Origin: Martinezella hainanensis | GTDB taxonomy: Bacteria; Pseudomonadota; Alphaproteobacteria; Rhizobiales; Rhizobiaceae | Length of the DNA stretch: 64,000 nt | Direction: 5' to 3' | Assembly: GCF_900094555.1 (NCBI RefSeq) | Contig: NZ_FMAC01000005.1 | Span: 248,001 to 312,000 of the forward strand | Shown: positions 17,595-25,515 of the stretch, in pieces | Layout: each line of letters begins with the position of its first letter | How positions within the stretch are numbered: position 1 is the first letter of the stretch | Notes under the pieces: generated by a model | Seen by the model: only the letters and a program-made list of their open reading frames with translations | Told to the model about the DNA's origin: nothing | Database searches by the model: none | Translations under genes and position numbers: made by a program

Positions 17595-18833
17595 TTACTG
17601 CTGTTGGGCGTTGTCGATGATCGACTGCATCTCCGATTGGGCGTTGGAGAAAGCGCCATCGACATCGCTGCCGAAGATGGCTGCGTTGGTGAAGCCGGCC
17701 CATGGACCGTTGGCGCTGTTGATCAGGTCGTTGAACTGCAGCGTATAGGGCGTCTTGGCGATCGAGATTGCCTTCAGCCCGATCTGCATGCGGGGATCAA
17801 GACCTTGCAGCACCTGGTCGGCGATATCGCCGCGCGTTGGCAGGCTGCCGTATTTCGCCATGATCTTCTGCCCCTCGAGCGAATAGGTGTATTCGAGGAA
17901 CTTCTTCACTGCATCGAGCTTCTTCGTGCCCTTGGAGATGACGAAATTGTCACCGCCGGCAAAGGATGATGGCTTGCCATCGACGCCGGGGATCAACGTC
18001 ACGCCGAAGTGGATGTTGGGATATTGCGTGATCAGCGTGCCGATCGAAAAAGCGCCGATACTCTGCTGGCCGATCTTGCCGTTGCTGATGCTGAGGAAAT
18101 TGGCGCCTGTGTCGCTTGCAGCTCCTGCCGGCACCAGATCCTTCTTGACCATATCGCGATAGAAGCCAACGGCCTTGCGCATCTGCGGCGTATCGAGGGT
18201 CGCAGTCTTGCCGTCGGCCGAAAGAATGTCGGCACCTGCGCCCCAGACGAGTGGCGTAAAGGTGAAGATCATGCAGCCACCGCAGCCGCCACCGGAGAAA
18301 TAGAAGCCATAGGTATCGCCGCCGATCGCGCGGATCTTTTCGGCATTCTGCTCGATCTCTTCCCAGGTCGTCGGAGCCTTTTCCGGATCAAGGCCTGCCT
18401 GCTTGTAGAGATCCTTGTTCCAGGCAAAGACCGAGGTTTCGACGGACAATGGCAGGCCGTAGATGTGGCTGTCATAGGTGCCGAGCTTCACATGTGAGGG
18501 CGACAGCGAATTGAAATAGGGCAGGCTTTTGGCCCAATCTGTGAGATCCGCGAGCTGGCCGGCGGCGGCAAAGGCTGGTGTATAGATGAGGTCCATCGAG
18601 AGCGCATCGGGCGCCTGACCGCCGGCAATGGCGGTCGCGTATTTCTGCACGAGCTCCCCGAATGGCACCTCGGTCAGCGTGACCTTGTCGTCATGGCCGG
18701 CATTGTAGGCCTCGACGACTTTCTTGAAGGAATCACCGATGCCGCTTCGAACCCACATGGAGATGTTCTCGGCAGAGGCGCCGGAAGCAAGCATTAAGGA
18801 TATGAGGCCAGTTGCGGCCAGAAATCGTTTCAT
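17595..18833 (-). CDS. Sugar ABC transporter substrate-binding protein (family 1)
   Basis: About 412 residues. The ATG at 18833 was chosen because GGGAGGA lies seven bases upstream; the adjacent ATG at 18836 or the one at 18863 are alternatives. A signal peptide (KRFLAATGLISLMLASGASA) precedes a mature protein of the family 1 carbohydrate binding type with 'AYNAGHDDKVTLTEVPFGELVQKYATAIAGG'. The sequence includes an unusual Gly/Cys-rich patch, SGGGCGGCMIF, in the middle. The ligand is inferred from the GH127 partner to be an arabinofuranoside. Confidence 0.9.
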   Translation of the reverse strand: MKRFLAATGLISLMLASGASAENISMWVRSGIGDSFKKVVEAYNAGHDDKVTLTEVPFGELVQKYATAIAGGQAPDALSMDLIYTPAFAAAGQLADLTDWAKSLPYFNSLSPSHVKLGTYDSHIYGLPLSVETSVFAWNKDLYKQAGLDPEKAPTTWEEIEQNAEKIRAIGGDTYGFYFSGGGCGGCMIFTFTPLVWGAGADILSADGKTATLDTPQMRKAVGFYRDMVKKDLVPAGAASDTGANFLSISNGKIGQQSIGAFSIGTLITQYPNIHFGVTLIPGVDGKPSSFAGGDNFVISKGTKKLDAVKKFLEYTYSLEGQKIMAKYGSLPTRGDIADQVLQGLDPRMQIGLKAISIAKTPYTLQFNDLINSANGPWAGFTNAAIFGSDVDGAFSNAQSEMQSIIDNAQQQ

Positions 18834-18881
18834 CATCTTCTCCTCCCATGGGGCCACTCCCATCAGCCCCTTTTCCTTTAT

Positions 18882-19901
18882 TCAACGATCGGGGCTTCCC
18901 CCGCATGATTGCCGGACGATAAGCTCGCACGGCAAAGTTCTGATACCGGGTTCGACGTCGCGTCCCTCAGCAAGCGCGAGAACCGTCAGCCCGGCCTCGC
19001 GGCCAAGCGCCTTGAGATTCATGTCGACCGTCGTCAGCGGCGGCCGGGTCTGGGCGGCGACGATCTCCCAATTGTCGAAGCCGACCACCGAGACATCCTC
19101 CGGCACCCGTACGCCGCGCTCGCGAAGCGCATCGACGATCGCGCGGGCAATCTGGTCGTTGCCGCAGAAGATCGCGTCCGGCTTCGCTCCGTCCATGCTC
19201 CATAGCCGTGCCACAGCTTCATGACCCCAGGCCTCGGACCACATGCCGTACAGGACCGGCAGCTCGTCCCCGGCGAGATCGCGATAGGCCTTGGCGCGCT
19301 CACGCACCGAAACGAAGCTTTCGGGACCGGTCACATGGGCAATCCGGCGTCGGCCAAGGCCCTGCAGCCATTCAACAGCAAGCGCCGCCCCCTGATAGTC
19401 GTCCGCGCAAAAGGTGACGCTTCCCGGCGCGCCCTCGGTGAATGCATAGATGACCGGGACCGGCAGATTGGACAGATCCACCGGCAGACGGCGATCGATC
19501 CGCTTTCCGGAGGCGATGATGCCGTCCACATGCTTGTCCAACATGGCGTCCACATGAACCTTTCCAAGTGCCGGATCGTCCTCGATCGTGCATAGAAAGA
19601 CCGAGACACCGTGATCGACGAGCGCTTCCGTGATTCCGGCCATGACCGGCAGCGTAAAGCGGCCATATGTATCGTTGGTGAGAAGACCGATCGTAAACGT
19701 GCGATTGCTGAGCAATCCCTTGGCGAGCGCATTCGGACGGAAGCCGATCTCGGCAGCAGCACGCTTGACCCTTTCGCGGGTCTCGTCGCCCATGCGGCCG
19801 GTATTGTTCAAGGCCTTGGATGCCGTTGAAATGCTCACGCCTGCTGCCGCCGCAACGTCGTGAATCGTTGCGCGTCCGCTTTTCGCACGCTGATTTTCCA
19901 G
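18882..19901 (-). CDS. LacI-family transcriptional repressor
   Basis: A LacI-type regulator: the helix-turn-helix ATIHDVAAAAGVSISTASKAL is followed by a ribose-binding-like effector domain. The only ATG in frame ahead of the HTH is at 20024, but that start would place both operator palindromes inside the coding sequence and give 380 residues. A CTG at 19899-19901 has GGGAGAAG just upstream and gives 339 residues, the normal LacI length, so I prefer it. No in-frame ATG, GTG or TTG lies between. The gene is first in the operon, 48 bp ahead of the binding-protein gene, so it is very likely autoregulated. Confidence 0.85.
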   Translation of the reverse strand: MENQRAKSGRATIHDVAAAAGVSISTASKALNNTGRMGDETRERVKRAAAEIGFRPNALAKGLLSNRTFTIGLLTNDTYGRFTLPVMAGITEALVDHGVSVFLCTIEDDPALGKVHVDAMLDKHVDGIIASGKRIDRRLPVDLSNLPVPVIYAFTEGAPGSVTFCADDYQGAALAVEWLQGLGRRRIAHVTGPESFVSVRERAKAYRDLAGDELPVLYGMWSEAWGHEAVARLWSMDGAKPDAIFCGNDQIARAIVDALRERGVRVPEDVSVVGFDNWEIVAAQTRPPLTTVDMNLKALGREAGLTVLALAEGRDVEPGIRTLPCELIVRQSCGGSPDR

Positions 19902-19925
19902 ATGTCTTCTCCCAATCGAGTTTCT

Positions 19926-19976
19926 TTGAGAAAAGCTTTTCTCAACCGAAGAGTCAACTAGAGAAAAGCTTTTCTC
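19926..19976. promoter_or_regulatory. Twin palindromic operators of the LacI-controlled sugar operon
   Basis: TTGAGAAAAGCTTTTCTCAA (19926-19945) is a perfect 20-bp palindrome and GAGAAAAGCTTTTCTC (19961-19976) is a second perfect copy of its core. The centres are 33 bp apart, about three helical turns, which suits a tetramer or two cooperating dimers. The central C-G-less AAGCTT with flanking symmetric arms fits LacI-family sites. The palindromes lie directly upstream of the repressor gene that starts the operon. Confidence 0.85.
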
Positions 19977-20103
19977 AAAAATTTCTGCGCGGAAGAGAAA
20001 GAGGCCGCAGGAAGCACGGTGCATGGACCACGTTGAAACGCGTGTTGAGCACTAGATCGATGTCAGGTCGGAGACTTGAGCAGGGCGTGGTCTTTCATCA
20101 CCC

Positions 20104-20287
20104 GCCCTCGTGGTTCGAGGCTTCGGCACCTTCGACAAGCTCAGGAGCCTGCGCACCTCACCATGAGGGCTAACCTTCCGCGCAATACCGCACACAGAGC
20201 TGGCTTGCTGCGACGGGAACCGGTTTTATGCGAAGATGTGCGCTCCATCCTCACCCTGAGGAGCGAAGCCTCGAAGGGCGAGGATGG
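20104..20287. repeat. Two REP-like palindromic elements
   Basis: The gap between the LacI gene and putA (about 340 bp) holds two short palindromes of the dispersed intergenic type. The first pairs GCCCTCGTGGT (20104-20114) with ACCATGAGGGC (20160-20170), with one mismatch. The second pairs CCATCCTCACCCT (20245-20257) with AGGGCGAGGATGG (20275-20287), also with one mismatch. Shared 'TTCGAGGCTTCG' / 'CGAAGCCTCGAA' sequence shows that the two are inverted relatives of each other. No transposase of the REP-associated type is nearby. Confidence 0.65.
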
Positions 20288-20302
20288 CCCGGGGTCTCTC
20301 AT

Positions 20303-20342
20303 AAAAAAGCGGCGGCCGAGACCTTGCCGGTCCGGCCGCCGC
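20303..20342 (-). terminator. Rho-independent terminator of putA
   Basis: On the minus strand a GC-rich perfect 10-bp stem (arms at 20333-20342 and 20309-20318) is followed by a run of six T (complement of 20303-20308). It lies 25 bp beyond the putA stop codon, an excellent intrinsic terminator. Confidence 0.88.
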
Positions 20343-20366
20343 GTCAATTTCAGATTGTCGGTGGTG

Positions 20367-23300
20367 TTAGCCGATCGTCATTAGGCTGGCATTGCCACCG
20401 GCTGCGGCAGTGTTGATCGACGTCGTCACCTCTTCAAGCAGCCAGTTGAGGCAATAGGCGTCGGCACTTTTGGCGATCTCTTCGCTCGAGGCCGCCTGCG
20501 TGAGAACCAGCGGGCCGGGAATTGCCGAAATCACCTTGATCGCCTGCTGGATCCGTTCGGCATCACCCTCGATGAGAGCGCCGGCAAAAGGTCCATCCAC
20601 TGCCCAATCCTTCGTCCAGGAAATGCGGTTTGCCACCGGTGCCGGCAGTTTGCGAAGCTCGTCCTGCAGGCCCGAGGCCGCATCGATGACGATCGAATTG
20701 CCTGTTGCAAGCCCGGCCGCGATCTGGACATAGAGGCCGAGAGGCGTTTGCGGAACGAGCAGGATCCTGCCGCGCGGATGCAGCGCATAAAGGTTCAGTT
20801 CACCGACCGGACCTTGCAGCTCGGTATTGAAGCCGAGCGACGATTGGGCCGCGACAGCACGGGCCTGTTTGGCTGCGTCCGCAGCATCCTTGCCTTGGAG
20901 CCAGGCGATGAACTGCTGTGCAGCCGGATCAGTTTGCACCGAGGCATCGCGTAGCGCTTCGGTGGAGGAAGCGACGAGACGACGCAGATACATCGGGCCG
21001 CCTGCCTTCGGGCCTGTGCCGGAAAGGCCGCGCCCGCCGAAGGGCTGGACGCCGACGACTGCGCCGATGATGTTGCGGTTGACATAGAGATTGCCGGCGC
21101 GAACGTGCTCAGTGACATGGGCGATCGTATCGTCAAGGCGGGTATGCAAGCCGAAGGTCAAGCCATAGCCGGAGGCATTGATATCGGCAATCAGCTTGTC
21201 GAGCCCCTTGCGCTGGTAGCGCATGATGTGAAGGACTGGGCCGAATACCTCACGCTTGAGATCGCTCAGTTTCTTCAGTTCGATGATGGTGGGAGCAACG
21301 AAGGTGCCTTTGGCAGCGGTCGAGGGAAGATCGAGCTGTTCGACATTGCAGCCGAGCTGGCGCATGCGCTCGATATGGTCATCGATGCCGCGCTGGGCGT
21401 TGTCGTCGATGACCGGGCCGATATCGACGGCGAGCCGGTCGGTCTTGCCGACCGAGAGTTCGCGAAGCGCGCCGCGCAGCATGGTCAGGGTACGATCCGC
21501 CACTTCTTCCTGCAGGCAAAGAACGCGCAGTGCCGAGCAGCGCTGGCCGGCACTGTCGAAGGCCGAGGCGATGACGTCGCCGACAACCTGTTCGGCAAGA
21601 GCCGAGGAATCGACGATCATGCCGTTCTGGCCACCGGTTTCGGCGATCAGCGGGATCGGCTTGCCGAATTTCGAGAGCCGTTCTGCAAGCTGCGCCTGGA
21701 TCAGGCGAGCGACTTCCGTGGAGCCAGTGAACATGACGCCGGCGGTTTCCGGGGCGCCGACGAGGGCGGCACCCATTCTGCCGCTGCCGGGTGCAAATTG
21801 CAGGACGTCACGCGGGATGCCGGCTTCATGCAGGATGCGGACACCCTGGGCGGCAATCAGCGGCGTATTGCCGGCAGGTTTCGCCACAACAGGATTGCCG
21901 GCAACCAATGCCGCGGCAACCTGGCCGGTGAAGATCGCCAGCGGGAAATTCCACGGGCTGATGCAGACGACGGGGCCAAGCGGCACGCTCTCCGGCGTCA
22001 GCACCTTGCGGGCCTGGGCGGCATAATAGCGAAGGAAGTCGATTGCTTCCCGGATTTCGCCGACGGCGTTTGCGGCCGATTTGCCGGCTTCGCGGATCGT
22101 CAGGCCGACGAGGGCGGGCATCTCGCTTTGCATGAGATCGGCGGCGCGTTCCAGGATGGTGGCGCGCTTGTCGGGGACTACGGTCGCCCAACGCTCGGCA
22201 GCCGCTGATGCAAGCCGCATGACGTCGGGCGCATCCTCCGGCTCCAGTTCGGTGACATGGCCGACGACGTCGGCATGGTCGGCGGGATTGAGAACGGCTC
22301 GGCTGATGCCGCGTTCGGAGCCATCGGCAAGGAGCGGCTTTGCAATCCAGTCCTTCGCCGCCGAGGCCTGCAGTTGCCCGGAGAGATCAGTGAGTGCCGT
22401 CTCGTTCGAAAGGTCGACGCCAGCGGAATTGCGCCGCGCGCCGCCGAACAGGTCAGCCGGCAGCGAGATCTTGTCGTGCTGAGCGCCGACAACCGTCATC
22501 GCGCGCACGCGCTCGACTGGATCGGCGATCAGCTCGGATACGGGAACGGCGGGATCGGCGATCTTGTTGACGAAGGAAGAGTTGGCGCCGTTCTCAAGCA
22601 GGCGCCGGACGAGATAGGCAAGCAGCGTCTCATGGGTGCCGACCGGTGCGTAAATGCGGCAGGGTCGGTTAAGATTCTGCGCGCCGACGACTTCTTCATA
22701 GAGCGGTTCGCCCATGCCGTGCAGGCACTGGAATTCATACTTGCCGACGAAGAAGTCGCCTCCGGCCATATGGTAGATGGTGGCCAAGCTCTGGGCATTG
22801 TGGGTGGCAAATTGCGGGAAGACCACATCGGTTGCTTCAAGCAGCTTCTTGGCACAGGCAACATAGGAAACGTCGGTATAGATCTTGCGGGTATAGACGG
22901 GAAAGCCTTCCAGGCCTTCCAGCTGCGCGCGCTTGATCTCGGCATCCCAATAGGCGCCCTTGACGAGGCGAACCATCAGGCGGTGCTTGGAACGGCGGGC
23001 AAGATCGATGATGAAATCGAGGACGAAGGGGCAGCGCTTGCCATAGGCCTGCACGACGAAGCCGATGCCGTCCCAGCCGGACAGATCCGGATCGAGGCAA
23101 AGTTCCTCCAGCAGATCGAGCGAGAGTTCGAGACGATCGGCCTCTTCGGCGTCGATGTTCAGGCCGATATTGTAGCCCTTGGAGAGCAGCGCCAGCGCCT
23201 TTACCTTCGGCAGAAGTTCGCTCATGACCCTGTCGGCCTGCGAGCGCGAATAGCGCGGATGCAGCGCGGAAAGCTTGATGGAGATGCCGGGGCCTTCATA

Positions 23301-24071
23301 GATGCCGCGGCCGGCAGATGCCTTGCCGATCGCATGAATGGCGTTTTCATAGTCTCGGTAGTAGCGCTCGGCATCGGCATGGGTGGTCGCGGCTTCGCCA
23401 AGCATGTCGTAGGAATAGCGGAACCCCTTGGCTTCGAGGGTGCGTGCGCGCTTCAACGCTTCATCGATGGTTTCGCCGGTGACAAACTGCTCGCCCATCA
23501 TGCGCATGGCCATATCGACGCCACGGCGGATGACCGGCTCGCCGGCACGGGCGATCAGCTTTGTCAGTGCCGCGGAAAGCCCGCTTTCGTTGACGGTCGA
23601 GGTCAGTTTGCCTGTTACCACCAGCCCCCAGGTGGCAGCATTGACGAACATCGAGCGGCCGCCACCGATATGCGACTTCCAATCGCCGCCGGCGATCTTG
23701 TCGCGGATCAGCGCATCGCGGGTTGCCGTGTCGGGAATGCGCAGCAGCGCTTCGGCAAGGCACATCAGCGCAACGCCTTCCTGGCTGGAAAGAGAATACT
23801 CCTGCACAAGTCCCTCGACGCCGTCGCCCTTGTGCTTGGCGCGCAACGCTTCGATCAGCTTCTTGGCGGTCTTTCTTGCCGCCTCGCGGGTAGCCTCCGG
23901 CAAGGTGGCCGCTTCGATCAGGACCGGCAGGCACTCGGTTTCGGGAAGTCTATAAGCGGCGGTGATCGCCTGCCGGAGCGGGCTTTGCTCACGAATAGGC
24001 GGCGCGAAGTTTGAAAATGGGGCAACGTCTGGGGCTGGTTCTTCGGTAGCGAGCTTGGCAGAGACAGTCAT
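20367..24071 (-). CDS. putA: Bifunctional proline dehydrogenase / L-glutamate-gamma-semialdehyde dehydrogenase
   Basis: PutA oxidises proline to glutamate in two steps, with FAD and NAD, at the inner face of the membrane. From the ATG at 24071 (preceded by TTGAGG) it has about 1234 residues. An N-terminal helical region leads into the proline dehydrogenase barrel, with 'GYNIGLNIDAEEADRLELSL' and 'RLVKGAYWDAEIKRAQ', then the aldehyde dehydrogenase domain with SPWNFPLAIFTGQ and the active-site Cys in 'SAGQRCSALRVL', and a C-terminal ALDH-like tail. It lacks the N-terminal ribbon-helix-helix DNA-binding domain of E. coli PutA, so it cannot be its own repressor; the divergent Lrp-family gene fills that role. 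Confidence 0.97.
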   Translation of the reverse strand: MTVSAKLATEEPAPDVAPFSNFAPPIREQSPLRQAITAAYRLPETECLPVLIEAATLPEATREAARKTAKKLIEALRAKHKGDGVEGLVQEYSLSSQEGVALMCLAEALLRIPDTATRDALIRDKIAGGDWKSHIGGGRSMFVNAATWGLVVTGKLTSTVNESGLSAALTKLIARAGEPVIRRGVDMAMRMMGEQFVTGETIDEALKRARTLEAKGFRYSYDMLGEAATTHADAERYYRDYENAIHAIGKASAGRGIYEGPGISIKLSALHPRYSRSQADRVMSELLPKVKALALLSKGYNIGLNIDAEEADRLELSLDLLEELCLDPDLSGWDGIGFVVQAYGKRCPFVLDFIIDLARRSKHRLMVRLVKGAYWDAEIKRAQLEGLEGFPVYTRKIYTDVSYVACAKKLLEATDVVFPQFATHNAQSLATIYHMAGGDFFVGKYEFQCLHGMGEPLYEEVVGAQNLNRPCRIYAPVGTHETLLAYLVRRLLENGANSSFVNKIADPAVPVSELIADPVERVRAMTVVGAQHDKISLPADLFGGARRNSAGVDLSNETALTDLSGQLQASAAKDWIAKPLLADGSERGISRAVLNPADHADVVGHVTELEPEDAPDVMRLASAAAERWATVVPDKRATILERAADLMQSEMPALVGLTIREAGKSAANAVGEIREAIDFLRYYAAQARKVLTPESVPLGPVVCISPWNFPLAIFTGQVAAALVAGNPVVAKPAGNTPLIAAQGVRILHEAGIPRDVLQFAPGSGRMGAALVGAPETAGVMFTGSTEVARLIQAQLAERLSKFGKPIPLIAETGGQNGMIVDSSALAEQVVGDVIASAFDSAGQRCSALRVLCLQEEVADRTLTMLRGALRELSVGKTDRLAVDIGPVIDDNAQRGIDDHIERMRQLGCNVEQLDLPSTAAKGTFVAPTIIELKKLSDLKREVFGPVLHIMRYQRKGLDKLIADINASGYGLTFGLHTRLDDTIAHVTEHVRAGNLYVNRNIIGAVVGVQPFGGRGLSGTGPKAGGPMYLRRLVASSTEALRDASVQTDPAAQQFIAWLQGKDAADAAKQARAVAAQSSLGFNTELQGPVGELNLYALHPRGRILLVPQTPLGLYVQIAAGLATGNSIVIDAASGLQDELRKLPAPVANRISWTKDWAVDGPFAGALIEGDAERIQQAIKVISAIPGPLVLTQAASSEEIAKSADAYCLNWLLEEVTTSINTAAAGGNASLMTIG

Positions 24072-24210
24072 GATAACCTCAAGGTGCAAGGGTCCCGATG
24101 GCTCATGTGGGCGTCAGCGATATCGCCCCACGCAGCCCTCCCGTTGCTTCGACGAGAACATACTTCATTCCAGGAAAGCGTTCCGCCTTGAAACTGCGGC
24201 TTTCCAGCCA

Positions 24211-24225
24211 TATTGAACTTCAATA
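24211..24225. promoter_or_regulatory. Palindrome in the putA-putR intergenic region
   Basis: TATTGAACTTCAATA is a perfect palindrome (7+1+7) in the 170-bp divergent promoter region, 20 bp before the start of the Lrp-family gene. It is a reasonable binding site for that regulator, but Lrp-family sites are degenerate and often multiple. Confidence 0.5.
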
Positions 24226-24244
24226 GACGCATTTTCAAATAGGA

Positions 24245-24718
24245 ATGCCTGCAAAAATGACCAAATCCAGTGAAATTGATCAGTTCGATCAAAAGATCCT
24301 CGACGCGCTGGTCGAAGACGGCCGCATGTCGATCACGGAACTCTCCGAGCGGGTCGGCCTTTCCAAGACTCCATGCCAGGCGCGCCTGAAGAAACTGATT
24401 GATTCCGGCTATATCGATGGTTTCAAGGCAATCCTCAATCCGATCAAGCTCGGCCTCGATCACGTCGCCTTTGCCGAAGTGAAGCTGACGGATACGCGTG
24501 AAGAGGCTCTCCTCAGCTTCAACAATGCCATCAAGAAAATCAAGGAAATCGAAGAGTGCCACATGATCGCCGGCCGCTTCGATTATCTCCTCAAGGTGCG
24601 GACCTCTGATATTCGCCGCTACCGCATCGTTCTCGGTGAAAAGATCTCCAGTCTGCCCTTTGTGGCCAGTACATCGACCAATGTGGTGATGCAGTCGGTC
24701 AAGGAAAACTGGTCGTGA
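24245..24718 (+). CDS. putR: Lrp/AsnC-family regulator, probable activator of putA (PutR)
   Basis: A 157-residue protein with an N-terminal winged helix (DQFDQKILDALVEDGR, then 'SITELSERVGLSKTPCQARLKKL') and a C-terminal ligand-binding RAM domain ('IEECHMIAGRFDYLLKV'). It is divergent from putA, the arrangement known for Agrobacterium and other Rhizobiaceae PutR, which activates putA in response to proline. The start is uncertain: an ATG at 24257 leaves a 12-base gap after AGGA, while the ATG at 24245 touches it. Confidence 0.9.
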   Translation: MPAKMTKSSEIDQFDQKILDALVEDGRMSITELSERVGLSKTPCQARLKKLIDSGYIDGFKAILNPIKLGLDHVAFAEVKLTDTREEALLSFNNAIKKIKEIEECHMIAGRFDYLLKVRTSDIRRYRIVLGEKISSLPFVASTSTNVVMQSVKENWS

Positions 24719-24862
24719 ATTTGCATTCATTTTCATGCGCTTCGCTGCACATGTGACGAGGCTCCCGTCCGCCATCTCATCTTGCCGGCTAAACAATGAC
24801 CTAGATTTCGCCATTCGAATCGGATCATTGCGAGGCGCTAAAATAAGTAAGATGGAGTACGC

Positions 24863-25129
24863 ATGGAGACCAATGCCAACGACCGCGATCTTGTCGAGGT
24901 CATGAAGCGGTACTTTGCGGTGAAGGCCGAAGTCGAGGATGTCAGAAGCCGCCTGGAGGCGGCAAGGCGGGAGAGCGGCGAAGAGATCGGCGCATTCTAT
25001 AATCCGCGCACCAACCAGAACCACGCCGCCGATATCGTCCGTTCCCACGCTCTCAAGCAGGAGATGGCGCGTCTGATGGAGTGGGCTGAGGCCTGGGGGC
25101 GGCAGAGCCTAGCGCCAGGCGAGGCCTGA
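24863..25129 (+). CDS. Small conserved-looking protein, helical, function unknown
   Basis: An 88-residue charged protein, probably mostly helix with coiled-coil character (DLVEVMKRYFAVKAEVEDVRSRLEAA, shown here in part) and a central FYNPRTNQNHAADIV segment. I do not recognise the family. A degenerate second copy of its 3' half lies at 26584-26720, frameshifted, and the sequence between has diverged much less at conserved positions, so the protein was under selection. The gene is followed by a hairpin (25123-25153). Confidence 0.6.
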   Translation: METNANDRDLVEVMKRYFAVKAEVEDVRSRLEAARRESGEEIGAFYNPRTNQNHAADIVRSHALKQEMARLMEWAEAWGRQSLAPGEA

Positions 25130-25153
25130 CGGTCGAATAAGAACCGCCAGGCC
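25123..25153. terminator. Hairpin after the 88-aa gene, left copy
   Basis: GGCCTGACGGT (25123-25133) pairs with ACCGCCAGGCC (25143-25153) with one mismatch. The homologous hairpin at 26722-26756 pairs perfectly, so this one belongs to the decaying copy. It would terminate the 88-aa gene on one side and the tautomerase gene on the other. Confidence 0.6.
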
Positions 25154-25175
25154 ACGATCATGAGATCGGGTCGTT

Positions 25176-25300
25176 TCAGTTATCCGATTTCAGCTTTCCG
25201 CCGTTGCCAAGGACTTCTTCGAAATCTCGTTGATGACGATTCCCGCCGATTCCGGTGGGCGGACGAGCGTTTCGGTGGCAGCTCTAGTCCCGACCGGACA
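25176..25300 (-). pseudogene. Decayed copy of the tautomerase gene
   Basis: This segment aligns base for base, at a constant offset of 1601, with the 3' part of the intact tautomerase gene at 26777-26962. The reading frame keeps 'ETL-PPES-I-I-EISK' but is then broken by a one-base loss, so the last residues are out of frame. The 5' third, including the catalytic Pro start, is no longer similar beyond about 25290. It is therefore a remnant, not a gene. Confidence 0.7.
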
Positions 25301-25436
25301 GCGCTGCAAGTGGCCCGACAAAATGTTGGTCGCAAAGAATTCAGGTATTCGCGCAAAGGCAAGCCTAGACGACAATCGATAGAATTCCAGTGTTGGCGAT
25401 GGCCAAAGGTCTCAAACACACTGGGAGCTCATATTC

Positions 25437-25514
25437 ATGACGATGCCTGAAGACACCAGGTTCAGCCTTACCAATTATTCCCGCGAAACGGACAATCCTT
25501 GCGGAGGTTATTGA
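25437..25514 (+). CDS. Possible 25-residue leader peptide
   Basis: ATG at 25437 is preceded by GGGAG at about the right distance and opens a 25-residue frame (MTMPEDTRFSLTNYSRETDN, then PCGGY) that stops one base before the ATG of the next gene. The final codons for Cys-Gly-Gly-Tyr contain the GGAGG ribosome binding site of that next gene, so their sequence is constrained by it. It could be a translational-coupling leader, a small antitoxin-like peptide or chance. I do not recognise it. Confidence 0.35.
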   Translation: MTMPEDTRFSLTNYSRETDNPCGGY

Positions 25515-25515
25515 G

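Noticed and set aside
16613..17665. Longer start at 17665 for the MalF-type permease
   Set aside because: The added residues are Ser/Pro-rich with no membrane or domain character, and the frame overlaps the binding-protein gene; the ATG at 17530 has a proper ribosome binding site.
18882..20024. ATG at 20024 as the start of the LacI gene
   Set aside because: It would encode the operator palindromes as protein (repeated EKSFS) and give an N-terminal extension unknown in the family.
22257..24014. Long plus-strand open frame opposite putA
   Set aside because: It is the reverse strand of PutA codons; no ribosome binding site, no known domain.
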